Below, in pieces: positions 57,717 to 64,000 of a DNA stretch of 64,000 nt (within the stretch, counting starts at the first letter, position 1; every line of letters starts with the position of its first letter). The notes beneath the pieces are model-generated. The model worked only from the letters and a program-made list of their open reading frames with translations, had not been told where the DNA came from and did not search any database. The translations under genes and the position numbers were made by a program. Source of the stretch: Streptomyces sp. AC512_CC834 (GTDB lineage Bacteria > Actinomycetota > Actinomycetes > Streptomycetales > Streptomycetaceae); the NCBI RefSeq assembly GCF_019049325.1, contig NZ_JAGMUO010000032.1, positions 32,778 to 96,777 of the forward strand. Reading direction: 5' to 3'.

Positions 57717-58304
57717 CTACGAGCCCGCCGCTCCCCGGTGGGCCTGGGTCACAAGATCGGTGGCGACCTCGAGAACGGCAGCGCGCTGTTCCTCGGGGTC
57801 GCCTTCGAGGTCCCGCAGCACGAACATCCCGGCGTGCAGCGTGAACAGCGCGCTGATGCAGCGGACCTGGTCGACCAGGTCCGCTTCGGGGTCCATGAGG
57901 ATGTCGCGCAGGCCGAACATGCGGTGCTTGAACAACTCGCCGATGCGCAGGTCCCGCACCGTCGCCTGGTTCTCCTGCATGAAGCGGAACAGCGGCTTCG
58001 CACCGGCCAGCGCCTCGCTGTAGCGGCGGATGATCTCCTGCTTCGTCTCCAGGGTGTGCGGCTGCTCCCGCCCCCAGTCGATCAGGTCCTCCAGCGGTCG
58101 CGACAGATCCTCGAAGATGCTTACGAGGATCTCTTCCTTGGTCTTGAAGTGGTAGTACAGCGCGGCCTTGGTCACGTCCAGACGCTCGGCGATCTCGCGC
58201 AGCGAGGTCTTCTCGTACCCCTGCTCGGCGAAGAGCCCGAGGGCCACGTCCTGGATGCGCTGGCGGGTGTCCCCGCGGCGTCGCTGCTGCTTGGTGCCGT
58301 TCAT
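57717..58304 (-). CDS. TetR family transcriptional regulator
   Basis: A 195-residue repressor with an N-terminal TetR HTH (RQRIQDVALGLFAEQGYEKTSLREIAERLDVTKAALYYHFKTKEEIL). The C-terminal ligand domain ends with a TetR_C-like LVDQVRCISALFTLHAGMFVL. It is divergent from a DHA2-type efflux gene, and two related 18-bp inverted repeats lie between them. AGGAGG lies twelve bases before the ATG at 58304; an ATG at 58316 overlaps that site and is less likely. Probably represses the pump until a toxic ligand binds. Confidence 0.9.
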   Translation of the reverse strand: MNGTKQQRRRGDTRQRIQDVALGLFAEQGYEKTSLREIAERLDVTKAALYYHFKTKEEILVSIFEDLSRPLEDLIDWGREQPHTLETKQEIIRRYSEALAGAKPLFRFMQENQATVRDLRIGELFKHRMFGLRDILMDPEADLVDQVRCISALFTLHAGMFVLRDLEGDPEEQRAAVLEVATDLVTQAHRGAAGS

Positions 58305-58358
58305 TGTGCCGCCCATCCTCCTACGCACCTCCTGCCCCGCGCACTTTCCGAAAAACTT

Positions 58359-58376
58359 ACTTGACGACCGGCTAGT
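58359..58376. promoter_or_regulatory. TetR operator O1 overlapping the efflux promoter
   Basis: ACTTGACGACCGGCTAGT matches O2 at 14 of 18 positions. It covers TTGACG (58361-58366), the -35 of a promoter whose -10 is TACCTT (58385-58390, 18-bp spacer). Confidence 0.55.
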
Positions 58377-58404
58377 TACGCGACTACCTTCCCCAGTGTA
58401 GACA

Positions 58405-58422
58405 ACTTGCCGGGCGGCAAGT
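58405..58422. promoter_or_regulatory. TetR operator O2
   Basis: ACTTGCC-GGGC-GGCAAGT is a perfect inverted repeat with 7-bp arms just downstream of the predicted transcription start of the efflux gene. Two further half-sites GCAAGT follow at about 58428 and 58438. Confidence 0.65.
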
Positions 58423-58473
58423 AAGCGCAAGTGAGTGGCAAGTCGCACAGCGGTAGCTGGGGGAGTAGGAGAA

Positions 58474-60084
58474 ATGGCGGAGACGACGGAGAAGGCGGAG
58501 GCGGCGACCGGCGAAGCCGGCGCCGGTAAACAGCCGAGGAGCGTGCGGGTCGTCCTGCTCGCCCTCATGATCGCGATGATGCTCGCGATGCTCGACAACA
58601 TGATCATCGGTACCGCGATGCCGACGATCGTGGGCGAATTGGGCGGCCTGGAGCACCTCTCCTGGGTCGTCACCGCCTACACCCTCGCCACCGCGGCCTC
58701 CACCCCGCTGTGGGGCAAGCTCGGCGACATGTACGGGCGCAAGGGCGTCTTCATGACGTCCATCGTGATCTTCCTGATCGGCTCGGCGCTCAGCGGCATG
58801 GCCCAGGACATGGGCCAGCTCATCGGCTTCCGCGCCGTCCAGGGCCTGGGCGCCGGCGGACTGATGGTCGGCGTCATGGCGATCATCGGCGACCTGATAC
58901 CGCCCAGGGAGCGCGGCAAGTACCAGGGCATGATCGCCGGTGTCATGGCGCTCGCGATGATCGGCGGACCGCTGGTCGGCGGCACCATCACCGACAACTG
59001 GGGCTGGCGCTGGTCCTTCTACATCAACATCCCGCTCGGCGCGATCGCGCTGATCGCCATCAGCGCCGTACTGCACCTGCCGAAGAAGCGCAGCAAGGCG
59101 CGGATCGACTATCCGGGCGCCGCACTGCTGACCGTCGGCATCACCGCCATCGTGCTCGTCACCACCTGGGGCGGCACCGAGTACGCCTGGACCTCCGCGC
59201 GCATCATGGAGCTGATCGGCATCGGCGTCGCCGCGCTGGTCGGGTTCGTGTTCTGGCAGACCAGGGCCGCCGAGCCGATCCTGCCGCTGCACGTCTTCCG
59301 CAGCCGCAACTTCACGCTGATGTCCATCATCGGCTTCATCGTCGGCTTCGTGATGTTCGGCGCGACCCTCTTCCTGCCGCTGTACCAGCAGGCCGTGCAG
59401 GGCGCGTCCGCCACCAACTCCGGGCTGCTGCTCCTGCCGATGCTGGGCGCGATGCTCGTCACGTCGATGGTGGCCGGGCGGGTCACCACCAGCACCGGAC
59501 GCTACAAGATCTTCCCGGTGGCGGGCGGTGCGCTGATGGCGGTCGGCCTGTTCCTGCTGTCCACCATGGACACCGACACCAGCCGCTTCACGTCCGGCCT
59601 GTACATGGCCGTGGTCGGTCTCGGCATGGGCTGCCTGATGCAGATCACCATGCTGGTGGCGCAGAACAGCGTGGAGATGAAGGACATGGGCGTCGCGTCC
59701 TCCTCCACCACCCTCTTCCGCACCCTGGGCTCCTCCTTCGGCGTCGCGATCATGGGCGCGATCTTCAACCACCGGGTCCAGGACGTCATGTCCGAGCGGG
59801 GTGGAGCGTCGGGCTCCCAGGCGACCGAGCAGACGGCGACGCTGACCAAGGAGGCGCTGGAAAAGCTGCCGGCGATGACCCGCGAGGCCTACCAGCACGC
59901 GGTCTCCTCCGGCACCCACGGCGCGTTCCTGCTCGGCTCCGCGGTGGCCGTCCTCGCACTGGTCGCGGCGGTCTTCGTCAAGGAGATCCCGCTGAAGGGC
60001 GCGGGCCCGAAGGCGGCCGACACCCCGGTCGACGGCGACGACGCCACGGCTACGGCGAAGGCACCGGTGACAGAACCGGCGTGA
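58474..60084 (+). CDS. DHA2-family MFS drug efflux transporter
   Basis: A 536-residue major facilitator with 14 membrane segments (EmrB/QacA type). Motif D1 LDNMIIGTAMPTIVGELGG, motif A GKLGDMYGRKGVFM and motif C GAGGLMVGVMAIIGDLIPPRERGKYQGM are present. It exports drugs or metabolites by proton antiport. The ATG at 58474 follows TAGGAG; the upstream start at 58435 would lie between operators. Control by the divergent TetR gene is inferred from twin operators. Terminated by a long hairpin. Confidence 0.92.
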   Translation: MAETTEKAEAATGEAGAGKQPRSVRVVLLALMIAMMLAMLDNMIIGTAMPTIVGELGGLEHLSWVVTAYTLATAASTPLWGKLGDMYGRKGVFMTSIVIFLIGSALSGMAQDMGQLIGFRAVQGLGAGGLMVGVMAIIGDLIPPRERGKYQGMIAGVMALAMIGGPLVGGTITDNWGWRWSFYINIPLGAIALIAISAVLHLPKKRSKARIDYPGAALLTVGITAIVLVTTWGGTEYAWTSARIMELIGIGVAALVGFVFWQTRAAEPILPLHVFRSRNFTLMSIIGFIVGFVMFGATLFLPLYQQAVQGASATNSGLLLLPMLGAMLVTSMVAGRVTTSTGRYKIFPVAGGALMAVGLFLLSTMDTDTSRFTSGLYMAVVGLGMGCLMQITMLVAQNSVEMKDMGVASSSTTLFRTLGSSFGVAIMGAIFNHRVQDVMSERGGASGSQATEQTATLTKEALEKLPAMTREAYQHAVSSGTHGAFLLGSAVAVLALVAAVFVKEIPLKGAGPKAADTPVDGDDATATAKAPVTEPA

Positions 60085-60120
60085 CCTCGCGGCGGCCCCG
60101 CCGCCTGCTCCCCTTCACCG

Positions 60121-60152
60121 GACCTCCGGGTGGCTTCGGCCACCTGGAGGTC
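60121..60152. terminator. Terminator after MFS gene, UUCG tetraloop
   Basis: GACCTCCGGGTGGC (60121-60134) pairs with GCCACCTGGAGGTC (60139-60152) over a TTCG loop, a 14-bp stem with one G-T pair. A TGGCCG tandem repeat follows at about 60161-60186, before the 3' end of the convergent methyltransferase gene. Confidence 0.8.
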
Positions 60153-60192
60153 TTCGTGTTGGCCGTGGCCGTGGCCGTGGCCGTGGTCCGTG

Positions 60193-60984
60193 TCACCGCC
60201 TGCGCGCGGTGAGCAGGGCGAAGGAGAGGTACTCGCCGCGGTCGGCGTTGAGCATGTCGATCACGGCCTGATCGCCGTCCGCGCTCGTGCCGTCCGTGCT
60301 CCGGGCGTCGGCCCGGTACGCGGCCCCCGCCCGGGTCCACAGCAGCCAGTCCCGCCAGGCGTCCGGTTGCAGGCGCGCGGAGGTGACGTCCACCAGCTCG
60401 GTGATCCCCCACTGGAAGCGCCACCACTCGGCGGTGTGCCAGGCCAACGCCTCCCAGCCGACCACGTCCTTGATGTGCGGCGGGATCGCCCCCAGCTCAC
60501 GCACCTCCCGCGTCATGGCGGGAGTCGCCACGCCCAACTGCCCACCGGGCCGCAGGAACCGGACGAGATACGGCAGATAGCCGTCCGCCGTCCCGAAGTA
60601 CTCGAACGCGTCGACGCTGACGACGGCGTCGAAGCTCGCCTCCTCGAACGGCAGGGCGTGCGCCTCGGCCCGTACGGCCGCCACCCGGTCACCGACCCCC
60701 GCCCCGGCGAACACGGCCGCCGCCTCCTCGGGCGCGATCCACCAGTCGGCCGCGACGACCTCGGCGCCGTACTCACGGGCCAGGAACACCGACGTCGCGC
60801 CCTTCCCGGAGCCGAGGTCGAGAATCCGCATCCCCGGCCGCAGCTCCAGGTCCCGGGCGAGATCCTCCAGCAACCACAGCGGGTTCGGCCCCATGTCGAG
60901 GTCGAGCAGCCAGGCGGGGTCGTAGCGGGAGGAGCGCGGATAGCGGTCGGGACGTACGAGATCACTCAAGTCGGTCACGCCCAC
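60193..60984 (-). CDS. SAM-dependent class I methyltransferase
   Basis: A 263-residue methyltransferase. The SAM-binding motif is MRILDLGSGKGATSVFLAREYGAEVVAAD, with ALPFEEASFDAVVSVDAFEYFG and FLRPGGQLGVATPAM as motifs II/III. The family is used for small molecules and lipids (UbiE/cyclopropane-synthase-like); the substrate cannot be read. Start GTG 60984 (another GTG at 60978). Confidence 0.85.
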   Translation of the reverse strand: MGVTDLSDLVRPDRYPRSSRYDPAWLLDLDMGPNPLWLLEDLARDLELRPGMRILDLGSGKGATSVFLAREYGAEVVAADWWIAPEEAAAVFAGAGVGDRVAAVRAEAHALPFEEASFDAVVSVDAFEYFGTADGYLPYLVRFLRPGGQLGVATPAMTREVRELGAIPPHIKDVVGWEALAWHTAEWWRFQWGITELVDVTSARLQPDAWRDWLLWTRAGAAYRADARSTDGTSADGDQAVIDMLNADRGEYLSFALLTARRR

Positions 60985-61089
60985 GAACCCAAGCCGATCG
61001 CCCTGCCGGGCACAACCGGGTTTCGCCGACCCGGGTGGCTAGGGTGGATGCGGAATCGCCGGGGCGGCGGGCGGGAACTGGGGTGCGGC

Positions 61090-61611
61090 ATGGATGGCAA
61101 CAGCGGAAGAGACAGCGAAAGACCTCTCCGACGGGCGGAGCTGATGGGCGCCGCCGGGACCGCGGTCCTTCCGGTCGCCGCGGTCGTCCTGGCGGGCGTG
61201 AGAGCCTCGTTGCCCTGGTGGGCGGTGGCCGGTTCGGCCGTGCTGACCGCCGGCCTCGCCGGTTGGGCGGGAGTACGGATCGGCCGACGACGTTCCGTGC
61301 GCGCCGAGGCCCTGGAGCCGGGGGAGAAGGTCCTCGGCACCTACACCGTCCGGCCTCCGTACCGCGAACACACGCCGCCCGCGGCGCACGAGGGCCCGCA
61401 GTACCAGCTAGTGGTGACCAGCCGCGGCCTGCAACTGTGGGAGCGCTCCGCACTCCTGTGGCGTCACCCATGGCCGGAGCTGCGCGTTCTGGTCGACGGC
61501 CCGCGCCTACGCGTCCACCACGAAGGCCGCGAGGCCGGGAACATGCTGCTGGAACCACCGGGCGCCGCCCAGGAGATACGCGCCGCCGCCACACGGCACG
61601 CGGCCGGCTGA
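61090..61611 (+). CDS. Membrane protein of unknown function
   Basis: A 173-residue protein with two membrane segments (about 20-36 and 42-60), then a soluble domain KVLGTYTVRPPYREHTPP, YQLVVTSRGLQLWERSALLWRHPWPELRVLVDGPRLRVHHEG, which reads like a small PH/bPH-type sheet. ATG 61090. The last 148 bp overlap, on the opposite strand, with the end of the HATPase gene. Confidence 0.6.
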   Translation: MDGNSGRDSERPLRRAELMGAAGTAVLPVAAVVLAGVRASLPWWAVAGSAVLTAGLAGWAGVRIGRRRSVRAEALEPGEKVLGTYTVRPPYREHTPPAAHEGPQYQLVVTSRGLQLWERSALLWRHPWPELRVLVDGPRLRVHHEGREAGNMLLEPPGAAQEIRAAATRHAAG

Positions 61612-62060
61612 GGTGCCGATCGCGGACGCGGCGACGACGGATCCGTTTTGCCGACGCACTCGAACCAAACCACCTTGCCCCGCCCGTCCGCGTACGGCGT
61701 GACGCCCCACCGGTCTGTCACCGCCGCGACGATCACAAGCCCGCGTCCGCCCTCGCCCAGCGCGTCAACCGTCGCCGGAACCGGCAACTCCGGGCAGCCG
61801 TCGGCGACCTCCACCCGCACCCCGCCGGGCTGGAGCAGGAAGCACACGCGGCAGCGACGGCCGGGCACGTGCCGTACGACGTTGGCGACCAGCTCCGTGA
61901 GCGCCAGCTCGGCGGCGTCGGCCACGTCGGGCATCCCCGAGCGGACGAGATACAGCCGCAGAACGCGGCGCAGATGGCGGGCCGAGTGCGCGCCCATGGC
62001 GAACTCGGCGTGGTACTGGCTCTCGACGTCCGCCGCCTGCGGACCGGTTACGTGATTCAC
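61464..62060 (-). CDS. HATPase-domain (RsbW/SpoIIAB-like) anti-sigma-type kinase
   Basis: A 198-residue protein. Residues about 20-140 form a small histidine-kinase-type ATPase: LRLYLVRSG..., ELALTELVANVVRHVPGRRC (N box), VEVADGCPELP, GEGGRGLVIVAAVTDRWGVTPYADGRGKVVWFEC (G boxes). Family members are serine kinases/anti-sigma factors or partners of XRE/DUF397 pairs. The last 50 residues have no similarity and lie antisense to the convergent membrane protein gene, overlapping it by 148 bp. GTG start at 62060, divergent from the XRE gene. Confidence 0.82.
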   Translation of the reverse strand: MNHVTGPQAADVESQYHAEFAMGAHSARHLRRVLRLYLVRSGMPDVADAAELALTELVANVVRHVPGRRCRVCFLLQPGGVRVEVADGCPELPVPATVDALGEGGRGLVIVAAVTDRWGVTPYADGRGKVVWFECVGKTDPSSPRPRSAPQPAACRVAAARISWAAPGGSSSMFPASRPSWWTRRRGPSTRTRSSGHG

Positions 62061-62155
62061 GCCACAAGACTGCGACGCACTGCGTACGCTCGACTACGCA
62101 GAGAAGTGAACACCGTCAGGCGTTGCCGTCCGCAGTCCCGGAGTGAGGTGCCGCA

Positions 62156-63004
62156 GTGGCCAACATCCAGTCCCTCGACCCGACCGCTTCCCCCCTCGAC
62201 TACTACGGCTGGGAACTGCGCCGCCAGCGCGAGGCGCACGGCCTCAGGCAGGGCCAGCTCGGCGACATCATCTTCTGCACCGGCTCACTGGTCGGCCAGA
62301 TCGAGACCACGAAGAAGGTCCCCACGCGGGACTTCTCCGAGCGCGTGGACGCCGCGCTGGGCACGGACGGCCTGTTCTCCCGCCTGATCGGCCTGGTCCT
62401 GCGCAGCCAACTCCCCACGTGGTTCCAGCCGTACGCGGAGATGGAGGCGAAGGCGGCGTACATCTCCACGTACCAGGCGCAGTTGGTGTACGGCCTGCTG
62501 CAGACGGAGGAGTACGCACGCGCGGTGCTCGCCACCGGCATGCCGGACGACCTGGAAGGACTGGTGGCCGCCAGGGTGGAACGCCAGCGCGTTCTGGAGC
62601 ACGAGCAGCCGCCGCTGGCCTGGGTGGTACTGGACGAGGCCGTACTGCACCGACCGATCGGCGGCCCCGAGGTCATGCGGCGGCAACTGGCCCGGCTGTT
62701 GGAGTTCTCGGGTCACCGCTGGATGCATGTGCAGGTACTGCCGAACAAGGTGGGGGCGCACGCCAGCCTCGCTGGTTCGTTCAACTTCCTCCGCTTCGAC
62801 GACAACCCGGACATCGTCTACACGGAGGACATCATCTCCGGCCACATGACGGCCAATCCCGAGACCATCAGGGAAGCCGCGCTCCGTTACGCTCGCTTGC
62901 AGGCCGCCGCCCTCTCCGTGGAGGATTCGGCGGAACTGATCATCCGGGTGATGGAGGAACGCTATGGACACGGCTCCCAGCCAGAGGAACAGCCAGTGGC
63001 GTAA
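62156..63004 (+). CDS. XRE family regulator with DUF5753 domain
   Basis: A 282-residue regulator of the same type as the one at 3903. The HTH reads LRRQREAHGLRQGQLGDIIFCTGSLVGQIETTKKVPT, followed by the DUF5753 domain (FQPYAEMEAKAAYISTYQAQLVYGLLQTEEYARAVL, WMHVQVLPNKVGAHASLAGSFNFLRFDD). GTG start at 62156, about 95 bp from the divergent HATPase start. It overlaps the following DUF397 gene by 41 bp, implying coupled translation. The targets are unknown. Confidence 0.9.
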   Translation: MANIQSLDPTASPLDYYGWELRRQREAHGLRQGQLGDIIFCTGSLVGQIETTKKVPTRDFSERVDAALGTDGLFSRLIGLVLRSQLPTWFQPYAEMEAKAAYISTYQAQLVYGLLQTEEYARAVLATGMPDDLEGLVAARVERQRVLEHEQPPLAWVVLDEAVLHRPIGGPEVMRRQLARLLEFSGHRWMHVQVLPNKVGAHASLAGSFNFLRFDDNPDIVYTEDIISGHMTANPETIREAALRYARLQAAALSVEDSAELIIRVMEERYGHGSQPEEQPVA

Positions 63005-63233
63005 GTCCAGTTACAGCGGAAACACCGGCGGCGAATGTGTGGAGTGCACCGTCACCGGCGGCGCCGCCTGGCGAACCTCCTCGTACAGCGGAAACACCGG
63101 CGGCGACTGCGTCGAGGTCGCCGACAACTGCCCCGTCGGCTCCGTTCCTGTCCGGGACAGCAAGAACCCGGCCGGTCCGGTCGTGACCATCGGCGCCCCC
63201 GCCTGGCAGTCCTTTATCGAGGACATGCGCTAG
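62964..63233 (+). CDS. DUF397 protein with internal duplication
   Basis: An 89-residue DUF397 protein. The N-terminal core W-RKSSYSGNTGGECVE is repeated about 23 residues later as W-RTSSYSGNTGGDCVEVADN, so the family's signature block occurs twice, followed by one copy of VPVRDSKNPAGPVVTIGAPAWQSFIEDMR. It starts within the XRE gene (41-bp overlap). Normal DUF397 proteins have a single copy; the duplication is recent, since both DNA copies read TACAGCGGAAACACCGGCGG. Confidence 0.88.
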   Translation: MDTAPSQRNSQWRKSSYSGNTGGECVECTVTGGAAWRTSSYSGNTGGDCVEVADNCPVGSVPVRDSKNPAGPVVTIGAPAWQSFIEDMR

Positions 63234-63237
63234 CCAA

Positions 63238-63275
63238 CTGTCATCGGGCCGCTCATGCGAGCAGCCCGATGACAG
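63238..63275. terminator. Terminator after the DUF397 gene
   Basis: CTGTCATCGGGC (63238-63249) pairs with GCCCGATGACAG (63264-63275), and inside, GCTC pairs with GAGC around an ATGC loop, with a single C-A mismatch between. It starts four bases after the stop codon. Confidence 0.85.
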
Positions 63276-63299
63276 CCACCCCCAACATGCTCACGCTTC

Positions 63300-63369
63300 T
63301 TACCGCCCACCCCGGTCTGCCTGCCGGGCGAGGAACTCCTCGAACGCCGCCTTCTGCTTCGGGTCCATC
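63300..63369 (-). pseudogene. C-terminal gene fragment next to IS element
   Basis: A 22-codon frame on the minus strand, MDPKQKAAFEEFLARQADRGGR if read from the ATG at 63369, amphipathic and with normal codon use. Its reading continues upstream straight into the end of the IS200/IS605-type element. It looks like the tail of a gene cut by insertion, but it is too short to identify. Confidence 0.3.
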
Positions 63370-63386
63370 CTTCTCTTCGGAGGGAA

Positions 63387-63406
63387 TCCCCGCCTTTGGG
63401 CGGGGA
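63387..63406. repeat. Subterminal hairpin of the IS element
   Basis: TCCCCGCC (63387-63394) pairs with GGCGGGGA (63399-63406) over a TTTG loop. IS200/IS605 transposases recognise such hairpins near each end. GGGAATCC flanks it on both sides. Confidence 0.65.
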
Positions 63407-63441
63407 GGGAATCCGATCTCAGGGCTGTTCTGACCCGCAGG

Positions 63442-63870
63442 TTACGACGGATGTTTTTGCTGCTCGATGTACTGACGGACGATCGACAGTGGAGCTCCGC
63501 CGCATGATCCGGCGAAGTAGGAGCCGGACCAGAACCGGCCGTGGATGATGAAGCGGTTGACGCGGCCGGTGAACTCCTGGCGGAGGTAGCGCGAGGACAC
63601 GCCCTTGAGCGAGTTGACCAGGTTCGAGAGGGCGACCTTGGGCGGGTAGTGCACCAGCAGGTGGACATGGTCGCCCTCCCCGTTGAACTCGGTCAGGTCC
63701 GCGCCGAAGTCCGTGCACACGTTCCGCATGATCTCCTCGCAGCGCGTCAGCATCTCGTCGTTGAAGACCTCACGCCGGTACTTGGTCACGAAAACCAAGT
63801 GGACATGAAGGTTGTGGATGACGTGACGTCCCCGGCGGATACTGGTATTTGGTTCCCAGCGTGGTGACAT
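63442..63870 (-). CDS. tnpA: IS200/IS605-family transposase TnpA
   Basis: A 142-residue Y1 (HUH) single-strand transposase. The metal-binding H68-V-H70 lies in GDHVHLLVHYPPKVALSNLVNSLKG, and the catalytic tyrosine is Y134 in SIVRQYIEQQ. HLVFVTKYRREVF is the usual N-terminal strand. It cuts and joins one DNA strand at the element ends. The gene is intact. Divergent from tnpB, with about 50 bp between their starts. Confidence 0.94.
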   Translation of the reverse strand: MSPRWEPNTSIRRGRHVIHNLHVHLVFVTKYRREVFNDEMLTRCEEIMRNVCTDFGADLTEFNGEGDHVHLLVHYPPKVALSNLVNSLKGVSSRYLRQEFTGRVNRFIIHGRFWSGSYFAGSCGGAPLSIVRQYIEQQKHPS

Positions 63871-63920
63871 AGACCAAGCGTAGTATGATCGACGGACCCG
63901 ATCGGAAGGGGGTGGGCTGG

Positions 63921-64000
63921 ATGATCCGTGCGTACAAGTTCCTCATGCGGCCCACCGTGGGCCAGGCCGCTGCGCTCGCCGCGATGCTGGCCGATCACTG
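63921..64000 (+). CDS. tnpB: TnpB-like protein, N-terminal fragment cut by window edge
   Basis: The frame from ATG 63921 reads MIRAYKFLMRPTVGQAAALA and continues past the edge. MxRAYKFRLxPTxxQ is the typical beginning of IS605 TnpB/OrfB proteins, RNA-guided nucleases related to Cas12. GAAGGGGG lies upstream. Catalytic residues cannot be checked here. Confidence 0.8.
   Translation, partial: MIRAYKFLMRPTVGQAAALAAMLADH

Larger units (their letters stand above)
63375..64000. mobile_element. IS200/IS605-family element, one end (partial)
   Basis: The window ends inside the element. It contains a subterminal hairpin (63387-63406), a Y1 transposase gene (tnpA, minus strand) and the divergent start of a tnpB-type gene (plus strand). 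This is the tnpA-side end; the tnpB-side end, which would carry the guide-RNA region, is beyond the window. The exact outer boundary cannot be set without a comparison. Confidence 0.8.

Overview
The window is a very GC-rich chromosomal stretch with many GTG starts, codons strongly biased to G/C at the third position, short gaps and frequent 4-bp ATGA/GTGA stop/start overlaps. Gene content (Lsr2, ClpC, an orphan NuoD paralogue, BlaI-like regulator, several XRE/DUF397 pairs, the ppa-dacB-tilS-hpt-ftsH-folE run) points to a Streptomyces or a very close relative. Most of the window is core chromosome; accessory genes sit at both edges and in one insertion between folE and the fol operon.

Layout. 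1-4.9 kb: MarR-controlled oxidoreductase and hydrolase genes, then an XRE/DUF397 module. 4.9-12 kb: glutamate decarboxylase, an HSL-type esterase with a MarR neighbour, a TipA-like MerR regulator, a YbjQ protein, a DedA protein and a ThrE exporter. 12.1-20.4 kb: core run ppa(-), dacB, a zincin-like metalloprotease, tilS, hpt, ftsH, folE. 20.4-21.4 kb: a frame-disrupted, free-standing intein-like LAGLIDADG homing endonuclease gene. 21.4-26.5 kb: minus-strand operon DUF2156 membrane protein - folP - NTF2-like - folB - folK - DUF3180. 26.9-32.7 kb: a coiled-coil membrane protein, two bacterial PH-domain proteins, an orphan nuoD paralogue and, overlapping it tail to tail, a MidA/NDUFAF7-type methyltransferase. 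32.8-37.5 kb: two-component system, ArsR-like regulator, a small protein and a threonine-aldolase-like PLP enzyme. 37.7-43.9 kb: pantothenate/NAD/CoA operon (DUF2520 protein with a collagen-like tail, panC, nadB, nadC, coaX). 44-50.3 kb: small proteins, BlaI-like regulator, short N-acetylglutamate synthase, lsr2, a primase/polymerase-related protein and clpC. 50.5-56.6 kb: HAD phosphatase and two tandem paralogous NACHT NTPases. 57-61.6 kb: M23 peptidase, TetR/DHA2 efflux pair, methyltransferase, membrane protein. 61.5-63.2 kb: HATPase/XRE/DUF397 module. 63.4-64 kb: one end of an IS200/IS605-type element with tnpA complete and tnpB cut by the window edge.

How genes work together. FolE, FolP, FolB and FolK are steps of folate synthesis; PanC and CoaX feed coenzyme A; NadB and NadC make NAD precursors (NadA is not in the window). 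FtsH and ClpC are the two large AAA+ proteolysis genes. Regulator-target pairs with visible inverted-repeat operators are frequent (three MarR pairs, one TetR/MFS pair, one MerR gene). The most unusual items are the broken intein-like endonuclease, the roughly 200-residue Gly-X-Y tail on a cytoplasmic-type Rossmann protein, the tandem NACHT genes, the nuoD/MidA pairing and a second copy of the MerR-type promoter-operator far from its regulator. All identifications come from reading motifs; no database search was run.
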